The translations under genes were made by a program, and so were the position numbers. The notes below the pieces were generated by a model. The model made no database searches, was not told where the DNA came from, and saw only the letters and a program-made list of their open reading frames with translations. A stretch of 64,000 nt of DNA from contig MNCI01024031.1 in assembly GCA_015680685.1 (NCBI GenBank), positions 157,238 through 221,237 of the forward strand, in the 5' to 3' direction. This DNA is from Gnetum montanum (Eukaryota > Streptophyta > Gnetopsida > Gnetales > Gnetaceae). This document shows positions 1 to 9,339 of this stretch, one piece after another (the stretch's first letter is position 1; each line of letters begins with the position of its first letter).

Positions 1-200
1 GCTGAGCGTAGAGAGTTTTCACAACGTAAAGGGTCTATATGCTGAGCATAGATTCGCAGCGTAAAGGGTCTCTACGCTGAGCATAGAGAGTTTTCACAAC
101 ATAGAGGGTCTCTACGCTGAGCGTAGATGATTTTGACAGCATACAGGGTCTGTACGCTGAGCGTAGACAGTTTTGACCAGTCAAGCGAAAACAGTTTTTG
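1..200. repeat. Tandem array, about 40-bp units
   Basis: Four to five degenerate units each begin GCTGAGCGTAGA and end near AGGGTCTCTAC. They lie beyond the 5' end of the antisense gene, where Tat-lineage elements often carry a tandem-repeat-rich 3' UTR. The array runs off the window edge, so its length is unknown. The open frame read through it on the minus strand is a by-product of the repeat. Confidence 0.75.
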
Positions 201-435
201 CAGCGTGTACGTCGAGTGTAAACAGTTTTTTGGGCAGCGTATACGTTGAGTGTAAATAGTTAGCAGTGTTTTGGCAGCGTATACGCCGACTGTAAATAGT
301 TTTTTGGTCAGTGTATACATTGAGTGTACATAATTTTTTGGTAGCGTATATGCCGAGTGTAAACAGTTTTTTGGACAGCATATACGCTGAGTGTAAACAA
401 TTTTTGGGGCAGCGTATATGCTGAGTGTAAATAAT
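201..435. repeat. Tandem array, about 34-bp units
   Basis: About seven degenerate units have the pattern CAGCGTATACGCTGAGTGTA followed by a T-rich tail ending TTTTTTGG. The unit core GCGTATACGC is self-complementary. The array abuts the 40-bp array and differs in its T-rich tail. Both share the GCTGAG(C/T)GTA core, so one probably arose from the other. Confidence 0.75.
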
Positions 436-544
436 TTTTGTAATTTTTTCAAAGTATTGGCCTTCAACATGGAATTTCGTTTCTCCATCTCATTTTTATG
501 TCTAGCTGATTTATCATGGCATTCTGGTTATTTGCAGAGATCTA

Positions 545-1145
545 GAGCCTTTCTTCTTGGTAGTTGAGTTGGTTGGAGTACTGGCTGGTTCGGGCCCCTT
601 AATGCCGATGAACCTACCCCTGATCTGACTATCGATAACAATGGGGTATGGTTCAGGGAAGGGGCCTGTGAGTTGCTTGCCTTCATCCTGGACAGATTCA
701 AGGTAGTGATATGGTCACACCTAGGTGAACAAGTAGTGCGAAGCGTGCTAGGAGCAATGTTGCCAGGGTCTGCAAACGGCGTCATGGTCTTCATGGTGGA
801 CATTGACGAGGGACCGCTTGTGATTGAGGACGGTCCCTCTGGCGGGCCCAGATCTACTCGTCTGTTAATGCACGTGTGGGACTTATTGCCATGAGGGCCT
901 GACTATCTCAATAACACCTTATTTTTGGCTGCGTGTGCGCACACGTTATTTCAGAATCCTCCTGGCACGGTGTACAGGGTAGAGAGGTAAGGTCGTTTAG
1001 TTTGTTGTTTCTATTTTTTTCGTTTAGTGTTTGCTCCTATTCTGATGACCATTCTTTTACAGGCCCCAAGTTGACCAAGATGGGACATGTGTCAATGATG
1101 ATGGGCTTGCTTTGGCTNAATATTTCCCAGATGCTTTAGTGTGTT
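545..1145 (+). pseudogene. HAD/FCP1-like phosphatase domain fragment in the element's antisense gene
   Basis: The stretch FILDRFKVVIWSHLGEQVV (about 675-735) resembles the F-x-V-x-I-W-S segment of FCP1/NIF-type HAD phosphatases. The same frame continues past a TGA at 892-894 and contains a NPPGTVY segment. A G|GT donor at 986/987 and an acceptor ending at 1062 join in frame into VDQDGTCVNDDGLALA. Upstream, FFLVVELVGVLAG (about 551-590, another frame) sits where the catalytic D-x-D motif should be, with both Asp replaced. If the match is right this is a captured and dead host domain. An alternative is a lineage-specific N-terminal region of the antisense gene. Confidence 0.4.
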
Positions 1146-1257
1146 TGTTCGGCTGCTAGTGGTCATGCTAGTGTTATGGTTTTAAATTGTGGTTACAGTT
1201 AATGTTCCCTCCGGTGAGGACCCTGTTATGACAGGGTGAATTGAGAGTACCCTGTCA

Positions 1258-2245
1258 ATGAAGTTTGGGGAGATCAGCAAGGCACAGCGATGGTTGCGCA
1301 CCAATGCCTCGCCATCTATTGTTCGTTGTTTGGATGATGCTGGTCTCATGGAGTTATTTACAACCCCGAGCCTTGATGTGTCCATAGTTGAAATGATCGG
1401 GATTGTTGATTCATTAGACAAGTCCGTCACCTCCTACAACACCCATATTAAGGGTGTCAAAATAGTTTTCCATCTGTCAGCCGAGTTCTTTTCAGACCTA
1501 TTCGGTGTACCGGAAGATGGCGTGAATGTGGTTTTGGATAGGGTGCAAAAAGAGCTTCATATGGTGCGTGAGCTAGAAGACTGGTTGGGCATTTTCAAGG
1601 GTTCCAAGGGATTCCCTATGCAGGGGACATCAAAGGTGGTGGAAGTTAATGAATTGTATCCCCTGTTTCGGGCACGGGTGTTTCCTAAAGCCCTATCCCA
1701 AGTGAGGATTCTTGGGGTGGAAGCTGTGCGCATCATGCAAACCATTTTAGAAACTGGGATGCATTATAATTAGGCTCAATTTTTATTGTCGGGCCTTCAT
1801 AAGGAGATAGTGCGATTACGTTCAAACGTTGAGGCGTAGTCCCATTTTACATTCGCATTCTTCGCATGCTATCTACGTCGCTTGGCCAAATTTTTAGTGG
1901 TTCATGCGGATAATAAATATGTTCTACGGGATTGTACTCAATTATCTCACTCGTGGATTAACCATTTGTTTGAGAAAGTTGAGTCCCAAGATGCACCTGA
2001 GGGGATTGATGAATCTATGTCCATCACGACAGAAGGGTCATTTGGTACTTCAATCCATACACGTGACAGTGTAGGGTTGGAACCAAACAATGTGCCCTAT
2101 ACTGCAAAGAGAGTTGAACGGGTTATCAAGGAGACCATTGGAAAAGCCAAATCAAAGCTCTCGAAGCGTGAACGCCCTAAAGAGGTGGCCTCAACTGTGG
2201 AAGAGCCAAGGGTGAAGTGAATACGGTTCAAAATGCCTGTTCAAG
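1258..2245 (+). pseudogene. Plant-mobile-domain-like exon of the antisense gene
   Basis: One frame runs from 1258 to a G|GT donor at 2245/2246, broken by TAG codons after residue 171 (1771-1773) and again near 1837, and by a TGA at 2218-2220. The segment with VEMIGIVDSLDKS, then HLSAEFFSDLFGVPEDG, then LEDWLG resembles plant-mobile-domain proteins and antisense ORFs of Tat-lineage elements. The second Tat-like element encodes a clearly related segment on its minus strand at about 63480-63720 (LFADLFGLPSEG, EEWLG). The biochemical role of this domain is not established. Confidence 0.6.
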
Positions 2246-2335
2246 GTAAGTAAGCTTGGTGCACTTATTGTATTGTCCTTTTCGTCTTACTTATATTCTT
2301 TGTTTGGACCGCTTACATGAAACTAATGCCTTTAG

Positions 2336-3110
2336 ACTTGACTCGGGAAGTGAGGAGACGGGAGTTAGAGACCATTATCGAGGAGGAGGAAGCTACAATG
2401 GACTTAATAATTGAGGAGGAACAGGTTAGCAAAGATCAGGTGGAAGGGACGGAAGAGCTAGCGGAAGACACCACGGAGACAGAACTGGTCAATAACCAGG
2501 GTGGTGTTGATGAAATGTTCAGTAGCTTCCTTAAGGGAAGATTGGACCTTGGTGATCCTCCAAACCTGGAAGGGGACAGAGAACATGGTATATTTCCTTT
2601 TGTTTTATTGCGTTGCTCTGTGAATCATTATTTCTATGGTGTTTTACTTTTATGTTTTTATCCCTTCCAGACGAAGGTAGGACAATTTCTACAATGCGGT
2701 TGGAAGTGCCTATGAAGGTGGCTCCCCCTGAAATGCCCCCTAAGGCTAGTCCACCTCGTACTCGTAGACCATTTTCTTGGATCGAGATGCCAAGTAAAAT
2801 GGATTTCGTGACCAGTATCGTTGACGAGGTGGTCGAACATATTCAGGAAGCCCACCCTGAGATAGGTACAAATGTTTCGAGCCTTTTGTAGCGTTCAAGT
2901 TTCATACCCCTTTTTTGTTGTCTAATGTTTAATTCCTGTTCTTTTTGTGTGCGTAGGAGCCAAGCTAAAGTGGGATCCATTTGAGACCGTTAGTATTGAA
3001 AGTTTGCCTGCACTACCCCCAGAAGCTGAACAGATACCAAGGCCGGTCTATGATGAGGTGGCGGAAGGTCTTGTGCATAACGAACGCCAAATTGCTTTGG
3101 ACCTGTAGGC
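2336..3110 (+). pseudogene. Acidic middle exons of the antisense gene, with phase-1 introns
   Basis: Exon 2336-2587 encodes a Glu-rich stretch (IIEEEEATMDLIIEEE). Exon 2671-2865 is proline and methionine rich. A further exon starts at 2957 and runs to a TAG near 3106. Introns 2246-2335, 2588-2670 and 2866-2956 each have GT...AG ends, are short and T-rich, and interrupt the frame after the first base of a codon. The frame is kept across every junction, which is unlikely by chance. Function is unknown. Confidence 0.6.
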
Positions 3111-3149
3111 GTTCCATCGAATAGTTATGGTTGCAAATCTAGGCAAAGG

Positions 3150-3985
3150 AGAAAGAGGTTTCCGAGTTATCAGCTGAACGCGATGATCTCAAGGCTCGGT
3201 ATGAGTTCACCTTGGCCAGACTAACAGGTGATCATTCTTGGTGAACTTCCGAGATCACTTATACTAGATATTGGAACCTGCTAAATCGCCATGCATCTCT
3301 GACTCGGAAACTAGCAGAGCATAAGGCCCAGATAGATCTACTGAACCTCAAGTGCCAGGATTGGAAGGCTTTCGCTTCCAAGGTGCGTAAGTGGGGTCAG
3401 GATGAGAAGAACCATAAGCATCATTACAAGAAATCATTGAAGGAAGTATCCATAGAAAAGCGTCAGCTTGAAATGTTTGTGGAGGGTCTGGGTCTACGTT
3501 CTGCATTTGATACCTTTGCCAAGAATACAACTATTGAGATGGAATTGCCCACAAGGGTAATTACGACAGCTTCTGGGGAGGTCTCTGTGGGTCAATTCCC
3601 CTTGAAGCGTCCCACATGGTTAGCGATTGACAAGGGGAAGGCCTTGGCGGATGTCAATTTGGGCCTCGATGGGGCTGACTGGGCTAGCATCTCAGAGGAA
3701 GAAATTCTCCGTCAGTTGGAGTTCAGTTTAGGTAAGCATCTTGTTGTTATTAATTTTGTTCATTGAATAATGTTTGGGATCTTCTCCTTTTGCTTTTGTG
3801 TTGATTGTTTCTTTTACTTTTTATAGGGTCGAGGCGATGACGATGTTGAAGAAGGTGGCCCCAGCGGAGCGGGGACCCACGGTGCCGGCGGAGTTGAAGG
3901 GGGTGACCCTCCCATCCCTGATGTTTGATTTTAATTTTGACACTATCCTGGCTCATATTTTGTCTGGAGTTGTATTGAACTAGTA
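3150..3985 (+). pseudogene. Coiled-coil C-terminal part of the antisense gene
   Basis: The region encodes heptad-like charged stretches (KEVSELSAERDDLKARYEF and QIDLLNLKCQDWKAF), then WGQDEKNHKHHYK, then FPLKRPTWL and a SEEEILRQLEF tail. A G|GT donor follows at 3731. After the acceptor ending at 3826 one frame gives a Gly/Asp-rich tail to a TGA at 3926-3928, but the join is off by one base, so the exact end is unresolved. The second Tat-like element has WDQTQKNHKHHYK and RPPTWK in matching order on its minus strand, so this gene is conserved between copies. Confidence 0.6.
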
Positions 3986-4277
3986 AATGGAACCATTTAA
4001 CTATTGTACTTGTCTAAGTATATATATATTTCTACATAATTTTTGTTGTGGATTTTGAGTTTAAATGTAAACACAACACGGTAATGTAAAATGTTTTGGT
4101 TTGTTTTGTTGTTTAAATGTAATGCACGAAGCAGGAATGCAAGTAGGAGTGTAATTATAAGTGAAGGACAATTGTGAAAAGGAAAACGCGAAGGAAAACT
4201 ATAATTGATAACATGACAATGCAAGTGTAAATTCGAATAATGAACTGGAACTTGGGAAAAAAACAAAGTGTAGGCAG

Positions 4278-4367
4278 ATGCACTAGTTTAAGGCCATTTC
4301 AGGCCACATGCACTAGTTTAAGGCCATTTCGGGCCACATGCACTAGTTTAAGGCCATTTCGGGCCAT
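4278..4367. repeat. Three 30-bp direct repeats between convergent genes
   Basis: There are three near-identical 30-bp units, each containing CTAGTTTAAGGCCATTTC followed by (A/G)GGCCAC. Decayed copies such as TAGTTTAACGTCATTTCGGA continue to about 4520. The block lies between the 3' end of gag-pro (minus strand) and the 3' end of the antisense gene (plus strand). Related units sit at the same place in the second Tat-like element (about 60770-60990). Confidence 0.8.
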
Positions 4368-4748
4368 GCGTAAACAAGGGAAGTTTTAAGTGACAGGGGT
4401 TGATTTCTTGGTAGACCGATCATTTCTGATCATGGCTAGTTTTATGTTATTGTAGACATGGTATTTTAACATCATTCCGGACTGTGAACGTAGTTTAACG
4501 TCATTTCGGACTTAGAATGTCGTTTATTGATTTAGTAATTTTTTATTTTTCTCATTTTAACGTTAGGAGTAGCGTTAATGGGTATGATTCTATATTCAGT
4601 GTCTCCCTCGCTGATCATGTTGAATGGTAATTCAGCCCAAGGGATGTCTGATGGAATAATTCTCGCGTTGGTGTTTTTCAGCATTTCTGCATGCATTGTG
4701 GTTTTTGTGTCGGTTGTAGTTTCTAAGTGAGGCTGTGTATGTACGACT

Positions 4749-7700
4749 TCAGGCCCAGGTACTTCTGTGTTGGGTAAATTTTCCTATGTCTAAGAGATTA
4801 TCGCCTACTGGTTGTTGTTCATTTGTATCATCTTGTTTAGGCTCTTCGAGCTTAACCTCTGAGCCTTGGTCTATGTCTGTATGCGATGAGATTGTAGGTG
4901 TGGCAGCCTCCCCATGTATAATGATTTTTCCGCCTTCGTAAGGTAGGTGAATTTCTTGGTGTATGGGGGAAGAGACTACTTTTAGTTGGGCTAACCAGGG
5001 CCTTCCCAATATTAGGTTGAACCTTGGCATTTCATCGATTACCACAAAGTCGACAGATGTGGGGAATTGATCCCCTGCTATAAAGTCTAAAGTCACGGTG
5101 CCTTTGACTATCACGCGCATTCCGCTGAACGATTTCAAACATGTGGTGGCGGTTGGTTTTATTAGCTCCGTAATCCCCAATTGTTCGACGATGGGATATG
5201 GCACTACGTTTGTAGCGACTCTATCATTTACATGCACTCTATGTATCTTAAATTGATTTATTCGTATCGTTATGAACATAGGTGCTGTTGTTACCTCTCC
5301 TGTTTTCTCATCCACTTTGATGTTGTCATTGTGGAAGCTTAATGGCTTAGGAGTTGACCCTTGAGGTGAGTACATTACCGCATGAATTGAAGGTTCATTT
5401 GGAGGCAAGTCCTCGCTTACAGGGATGGATGTCAACATGCGCACTAGAGCTTCGCGATGGGTTTGAGATGTTAACACCAGGTCATATAAGCTCAATGATG
5501 TGTTTTTTTGTTTGAGCACTTGCATGACTTGCATTAGAGTTGTTGCTAGATCTCCACTTTTGGGCGTATGTTTGTCGATAGTGATTTGGTCCATTGGGCC
5601 CAACAGTTTATTTCATGCATAGTTGGTTTGTCATTTTTACCCGGAATCGTTGATTTGGGCATATCATGTTTTCCGGATGATTCACCCTTATAGCATGTGT
5701 TTGGTTTATTGTTATGTGGTGTCATGGATATTGCATTTAGCGGGGTAGGTTTAGGAGGTCCTACGACTAGCCGTTGACGCTCCTTTTCCAAGCGTTCGAG
5801 TGTAAGCTTGTCTGCTAGGCATTCTCGTGTGTGGCGTGGGGGTGCAGTTGGTTTCAGAATCTCAGGTTGCTTTGGAACTTGTACTACGTATGGAGTAGGG
5901 CGGGATTGTGGTTGGATGGTTGCATGCGGTTGAGTGTTAGGCTGGCTAGGCATCTTGATGACATAGGGGGTCGGTTTATTCTGTGTATGCGAAGTGGAGG
6001 ATTGGTGGTCACCAGGATGTTCGGGTGTCCTAATGACATATGGGGTTAGTCTAGCTAGAGGTTGTACCTTCACTGCTGTGACCGTAAGTGATATTCAGAC
6101 TATGTAGGGAGCGGGTCGAATAGGAGGTGTTTGTGTGTTTGCGCTGGTAGTTGTGGGAGGTACACGCACCACGTATGATTTTTCGCAGGTTGGTGTTATA
6201 GAAGTTGCTGCGGCGGGGGGTATTTAGACGACATAAGGTTTCTGTGGGGAGTATGATGGTTGAGATGCAGGTGTTTGTACAGTGTGGGGAATGTGCACTA
6301 CAAATGGTTTCTTAGGTACTTGCTACTCATGATTAGAGTATATGGTGTTAATGCTAGGTATTTCCAGTTCGTTATCGAAGTAGATGGTGTTAATTACATA
6401 TGGTGCTTCTTTAGTATTTAGAGGATTTCTATATATGCCCATGGCCTGGTTTTGTGGTTGGACCAGGTTGGCTTCATCAAAAGTGATTTGACCTCCGTCG
6501 ATCATCCGTTGGATATCTTATTTTAAGGTGAAACAATAATCAGTGCCATGCCCATTACGTTGATGATAATCACAAAAATGATCCATTCTAAAGCCTTTTG
6601 GAACTGGGGGCTCATCTGGGGTTGCCAAGCTTGGGTTCTGAACCAATTGAAAAAATCGATTATGTCTTTGGATCACTGCAGGGGACAACTATTTATGTTT
6701 CATCAGTCCGGCTTTCAAGAGTTGGTCGAATAGTTGCGATGGCTTCATGGGTAGTGGTGTGTATTGGGAGGGGTCCTTCCTCTCGAAGTTTCTTGTACGA
6801 CCCGGTGTTGGGTTTTTTGATGCGGATGATTCGGGTGCTGTCACAGGAGTGGGTTTAACATAATTAGCAGGGGAAACAGGTGGTTTGCCTTGTTATCCCA
6901 CATTTGCTTGTTGTGTTTTTGTTATTGCCGCTATAGTTGTTTTAACCTTTTCTTTATCTTTCTTACTGTGTTGATTCTTAAAGGCTGAGTATGCAGGATT
7001 GTGACTGTTTTGAGCTGCCTCCTCTATGTTCTTGATTTGTAAAAACGCTTGACTCAGAGTGTGTGCATTAAGATAATATAGTTTGGATTTGACAAGATCA
7101 TTGACAGCCCCTTTTAGGATGGTGAGGAGATATGTCTCTGGGATGGGCTCGTGAAGCTCATTGAGGGCAGCACTAATTTTTGGACAGGTTCAAGAGGTGC
7201 TTGTTTGACCTGTATGAGGCTGTCTAGTGTTTCTTCAGACTTCAAGTTATACTTGAACCTGGTGAAGAATTGATGTAACAAATCTTCCAGAGAAGATATT
7301 GAGTTTCGTGGCAAGGCCCTGCAAGGGACATGGGGAACACTCGCAGAATGGCATGTGGCCACGCCTGAAGCATCGCACATTCTAATCTAAACGTTATGAG
7401 GTGGGCGTTGGGATCTATCTCCCTGTTGTACTTAGTCAGCGTGGGAAAGGATACACCCTTGGGTAGTGTTAGACACGGAACTGAAGAGCTGAAGGGGTCA
7501 TCGTGATAGAAGTCCACTACCTTGAGCTCTCCATCGATGGCTATTTTGAGGTATTTGACCTCGTCAGTTAGCTCTTGCATTAGCTTTTTAGCATCATCCC
7601 AGTCTTGGGCACTAGGTGAGATAGTGGGTTGTTGATGTTGTACAGAATACAGGTTAGATTGTTGGACAGTGGGTTGGAAGGAAGAAAGTTGTGTGGTTGG

Positions 7701-8708
7701 GGGCTGCGTTTGCGGAATATTCGTGGTGGATGGTACTAGGGGTGGCACACTGTAGACAAAGGGTTGTTGTTGTTGTGGTTGTCCTTGAGGGATGTTAGCT
7801 GGTAGAATTGTGTGAGGTGGTATGTTATAGTGAGGGAATTGATGCGGTTGAGCCCTAATCGTTGCCCATTGGCCAGTCATGCTCTGTGTAGGGGCACTCT
7901 AAACTGGTTGAGTTACAGCGGTGAAAGGGGCTCCTTGGGTTTGGATCCGGGGGATATAATGAGTAGACGTAGAAGCTGGTATCACATGCGGCATCCCGGT
8001 CACTCGAGGTGTGAAGGTTGCTCCTACATTATTTTGAGGAGGTTGTATTTGTGAGAATGGGGCTACTGTTGCAACGGGGGGAATAGCAAGGGGAAGTGTG
8101 TTGAGTTGCGGATCGGTTATAGGGGGAATATGAACAAGTGTGGATGATTCTTGTTGAGGTATTTTTGTTTTGGTGAATTTAAATGGTTGAAGGGACATAA
8201 TTTCCCCTGTGGCTGGATGAAACAACGGGTTGGCATAGGTTTGTGGGCTAAGAGTATGGTATGAATATTCATGCTCAGATTGAGCTGCGAAGTCATCTTC
8301 CTCTTCCAATTGAGGTTTTACCACAGGCTAATCTAAAGATTGACTCCTTTGTAAGAGGAGTTGTGAGATGAGCTCAGAGTAATGCTCTGGGAGCGGGATG
8401 ATATCATACGGGGAAGGAATGAACTCATGTCCTCCCCTATGGAAGAGTTCGTATTGTCTTTTAACCTCCATTTTGGTTTGATCCACGGCTAGGCCGACTT
8501 GCATTTTCACACATATGAAATTGTATTGCTCCTGAGTTATAATGTTAAACGATGGGTTCCTCCCTTGCAATCTGAGAGACCGACGAGGCCCCACTGTGGG
8601 TTGTGCTACGGGTTGTTGAACGACCATGGTGCCCACGATGTCTGTGACTGGCTTGGTTGTAACATTGAGGTTCGCAGTGTTCATGATGAATGGTTGTGAA
8701 TACGACAC
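4749..8708 (-). pseudogene. gag-pro of the Tat-like element, broken
   Basis: The frame starts with Met at 8708. It is open apart from TAG codons at 8328-8330 and 7899-7901, then shifts near 7260-7320. The N-terminal part is Pro/Gln-rich. The capsid-like part has VSFPTLTKYNREIDPNAHL and FKYNLKSEETLDSL. A zinc-binding motif of form C-x2-H-x4-GH-x2-D-x2-C (CDYHQRNGHGTDYC) lies near 6540-6590. The C-terminal part (5603-4749) is a retropepsin-like domain with FNLILGRPWLAQL; its active-site segment reads NDRVATNVV rather than a normal D-S/T-G, so it is probably dead. No RT follows. The product would form virus-like particles and process Gag. Confidence 0.75.
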
Positions 8709-8884
8709 GGTGGAAGGGATATGGAACTGGTATACTTAGTACAGCGTACACCTACGTTTGTTGGGTACAGCGTATAGACTGGAACTTAGCGTATAGGCTT
8801 CGACAACCAACGTATAGTGACAGTGTATAGGTATACGTTAAAACATGTAGGTAGGGCAGCATGCAGCGTATACTTAGCAATGTA

Positions 8885-9192
8885 GACAGAGTCTACAGCA
8901 TAGAGCGTACAGCGTAAACTCAGCAACGTAGACAGAGTCTACAGCGTAGAGTGTACAGTGTAAACTCAGCAGCGTAGACAGAGTCTACAACGTAGAGCGT
9001 ACAGAGTAAACTCAGCAGCGTAGGCAGAGTTTATAGCATAGATCGTACAGCGTGAACTCAGCAGTGTAGACAGAGTCTATAGCATAGAGCGTACAACATA
9101 AACTCAATAGCATAGGCAGAGTCTACAGCGTAGAGCGTATAGCGTAGACAGAGTCTACAGCATAGAGCGTACAACATAAACTCAGCAGCGTA
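8885..9192. repeat. 46-bp tandem array in the element leader
   Basis: Six full 46-bp units and one unit shortened by 14 bp fill exactly 308 bp. Each unit opens with GACAGAGTCTAC, and together with the end of the previous unit GTAGACAGAGTCTAC can fold into a 6-bp stem with a 3-base loop. The array lies between the PBS and the gag start, so it would be in the 5' leader of the element RNA. Confidence 0.85.
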
Positions 9193-9317
9193 GATGCTAG
9201 GAATGTTGTAGAATAGGATGCCAATCCGGGGATTTCAAAACTGGGTTTAGTGTCGATGCAGTGTGAGTCTAAGAAGATTTGGGTATGAGAGCACAGTAAG
9301 TTTTAAGCAGTTTTGGG

Positions 9318-9334
9318 CCCTCCTTCTAGCGCCA
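9318..9334 (-). promoter_or_regulatory. Primer binding site of the Tat-like element
   Basis: The minus-strand sequence TGGCGCTAGAAGGAGGG lies five bases inside a CA that would end the 5' LTR. The second Tat-like element has TGGTGCTAGAAAGAGGG at the matching place. Starting with TGG fits pairing with a tRNA 3' end; which tRNA is not determined here. Confidence 0.6.
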
Positions 9335-9339
9335 TTTTC

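Noticed and set aside
72-488. A 138-codon minus-strand ORF over the left tandem arrays
   Set aside because: It exists because the repeat units keep one frame open. The peptide is a simple repeat with no domain, and both strands show similar frames.
5831-6049. Plus-strand ORF inside gag-pro
   Set aside because: Shadow of the minus-strand gag-pro frame, which has the zinc motif and protease similarity.
8885-9192. Regular repeats resembling a CRISPR array
   Set aside because: The units adjoin one another without unique spacers, and the context is a plant retrotransposon leader.
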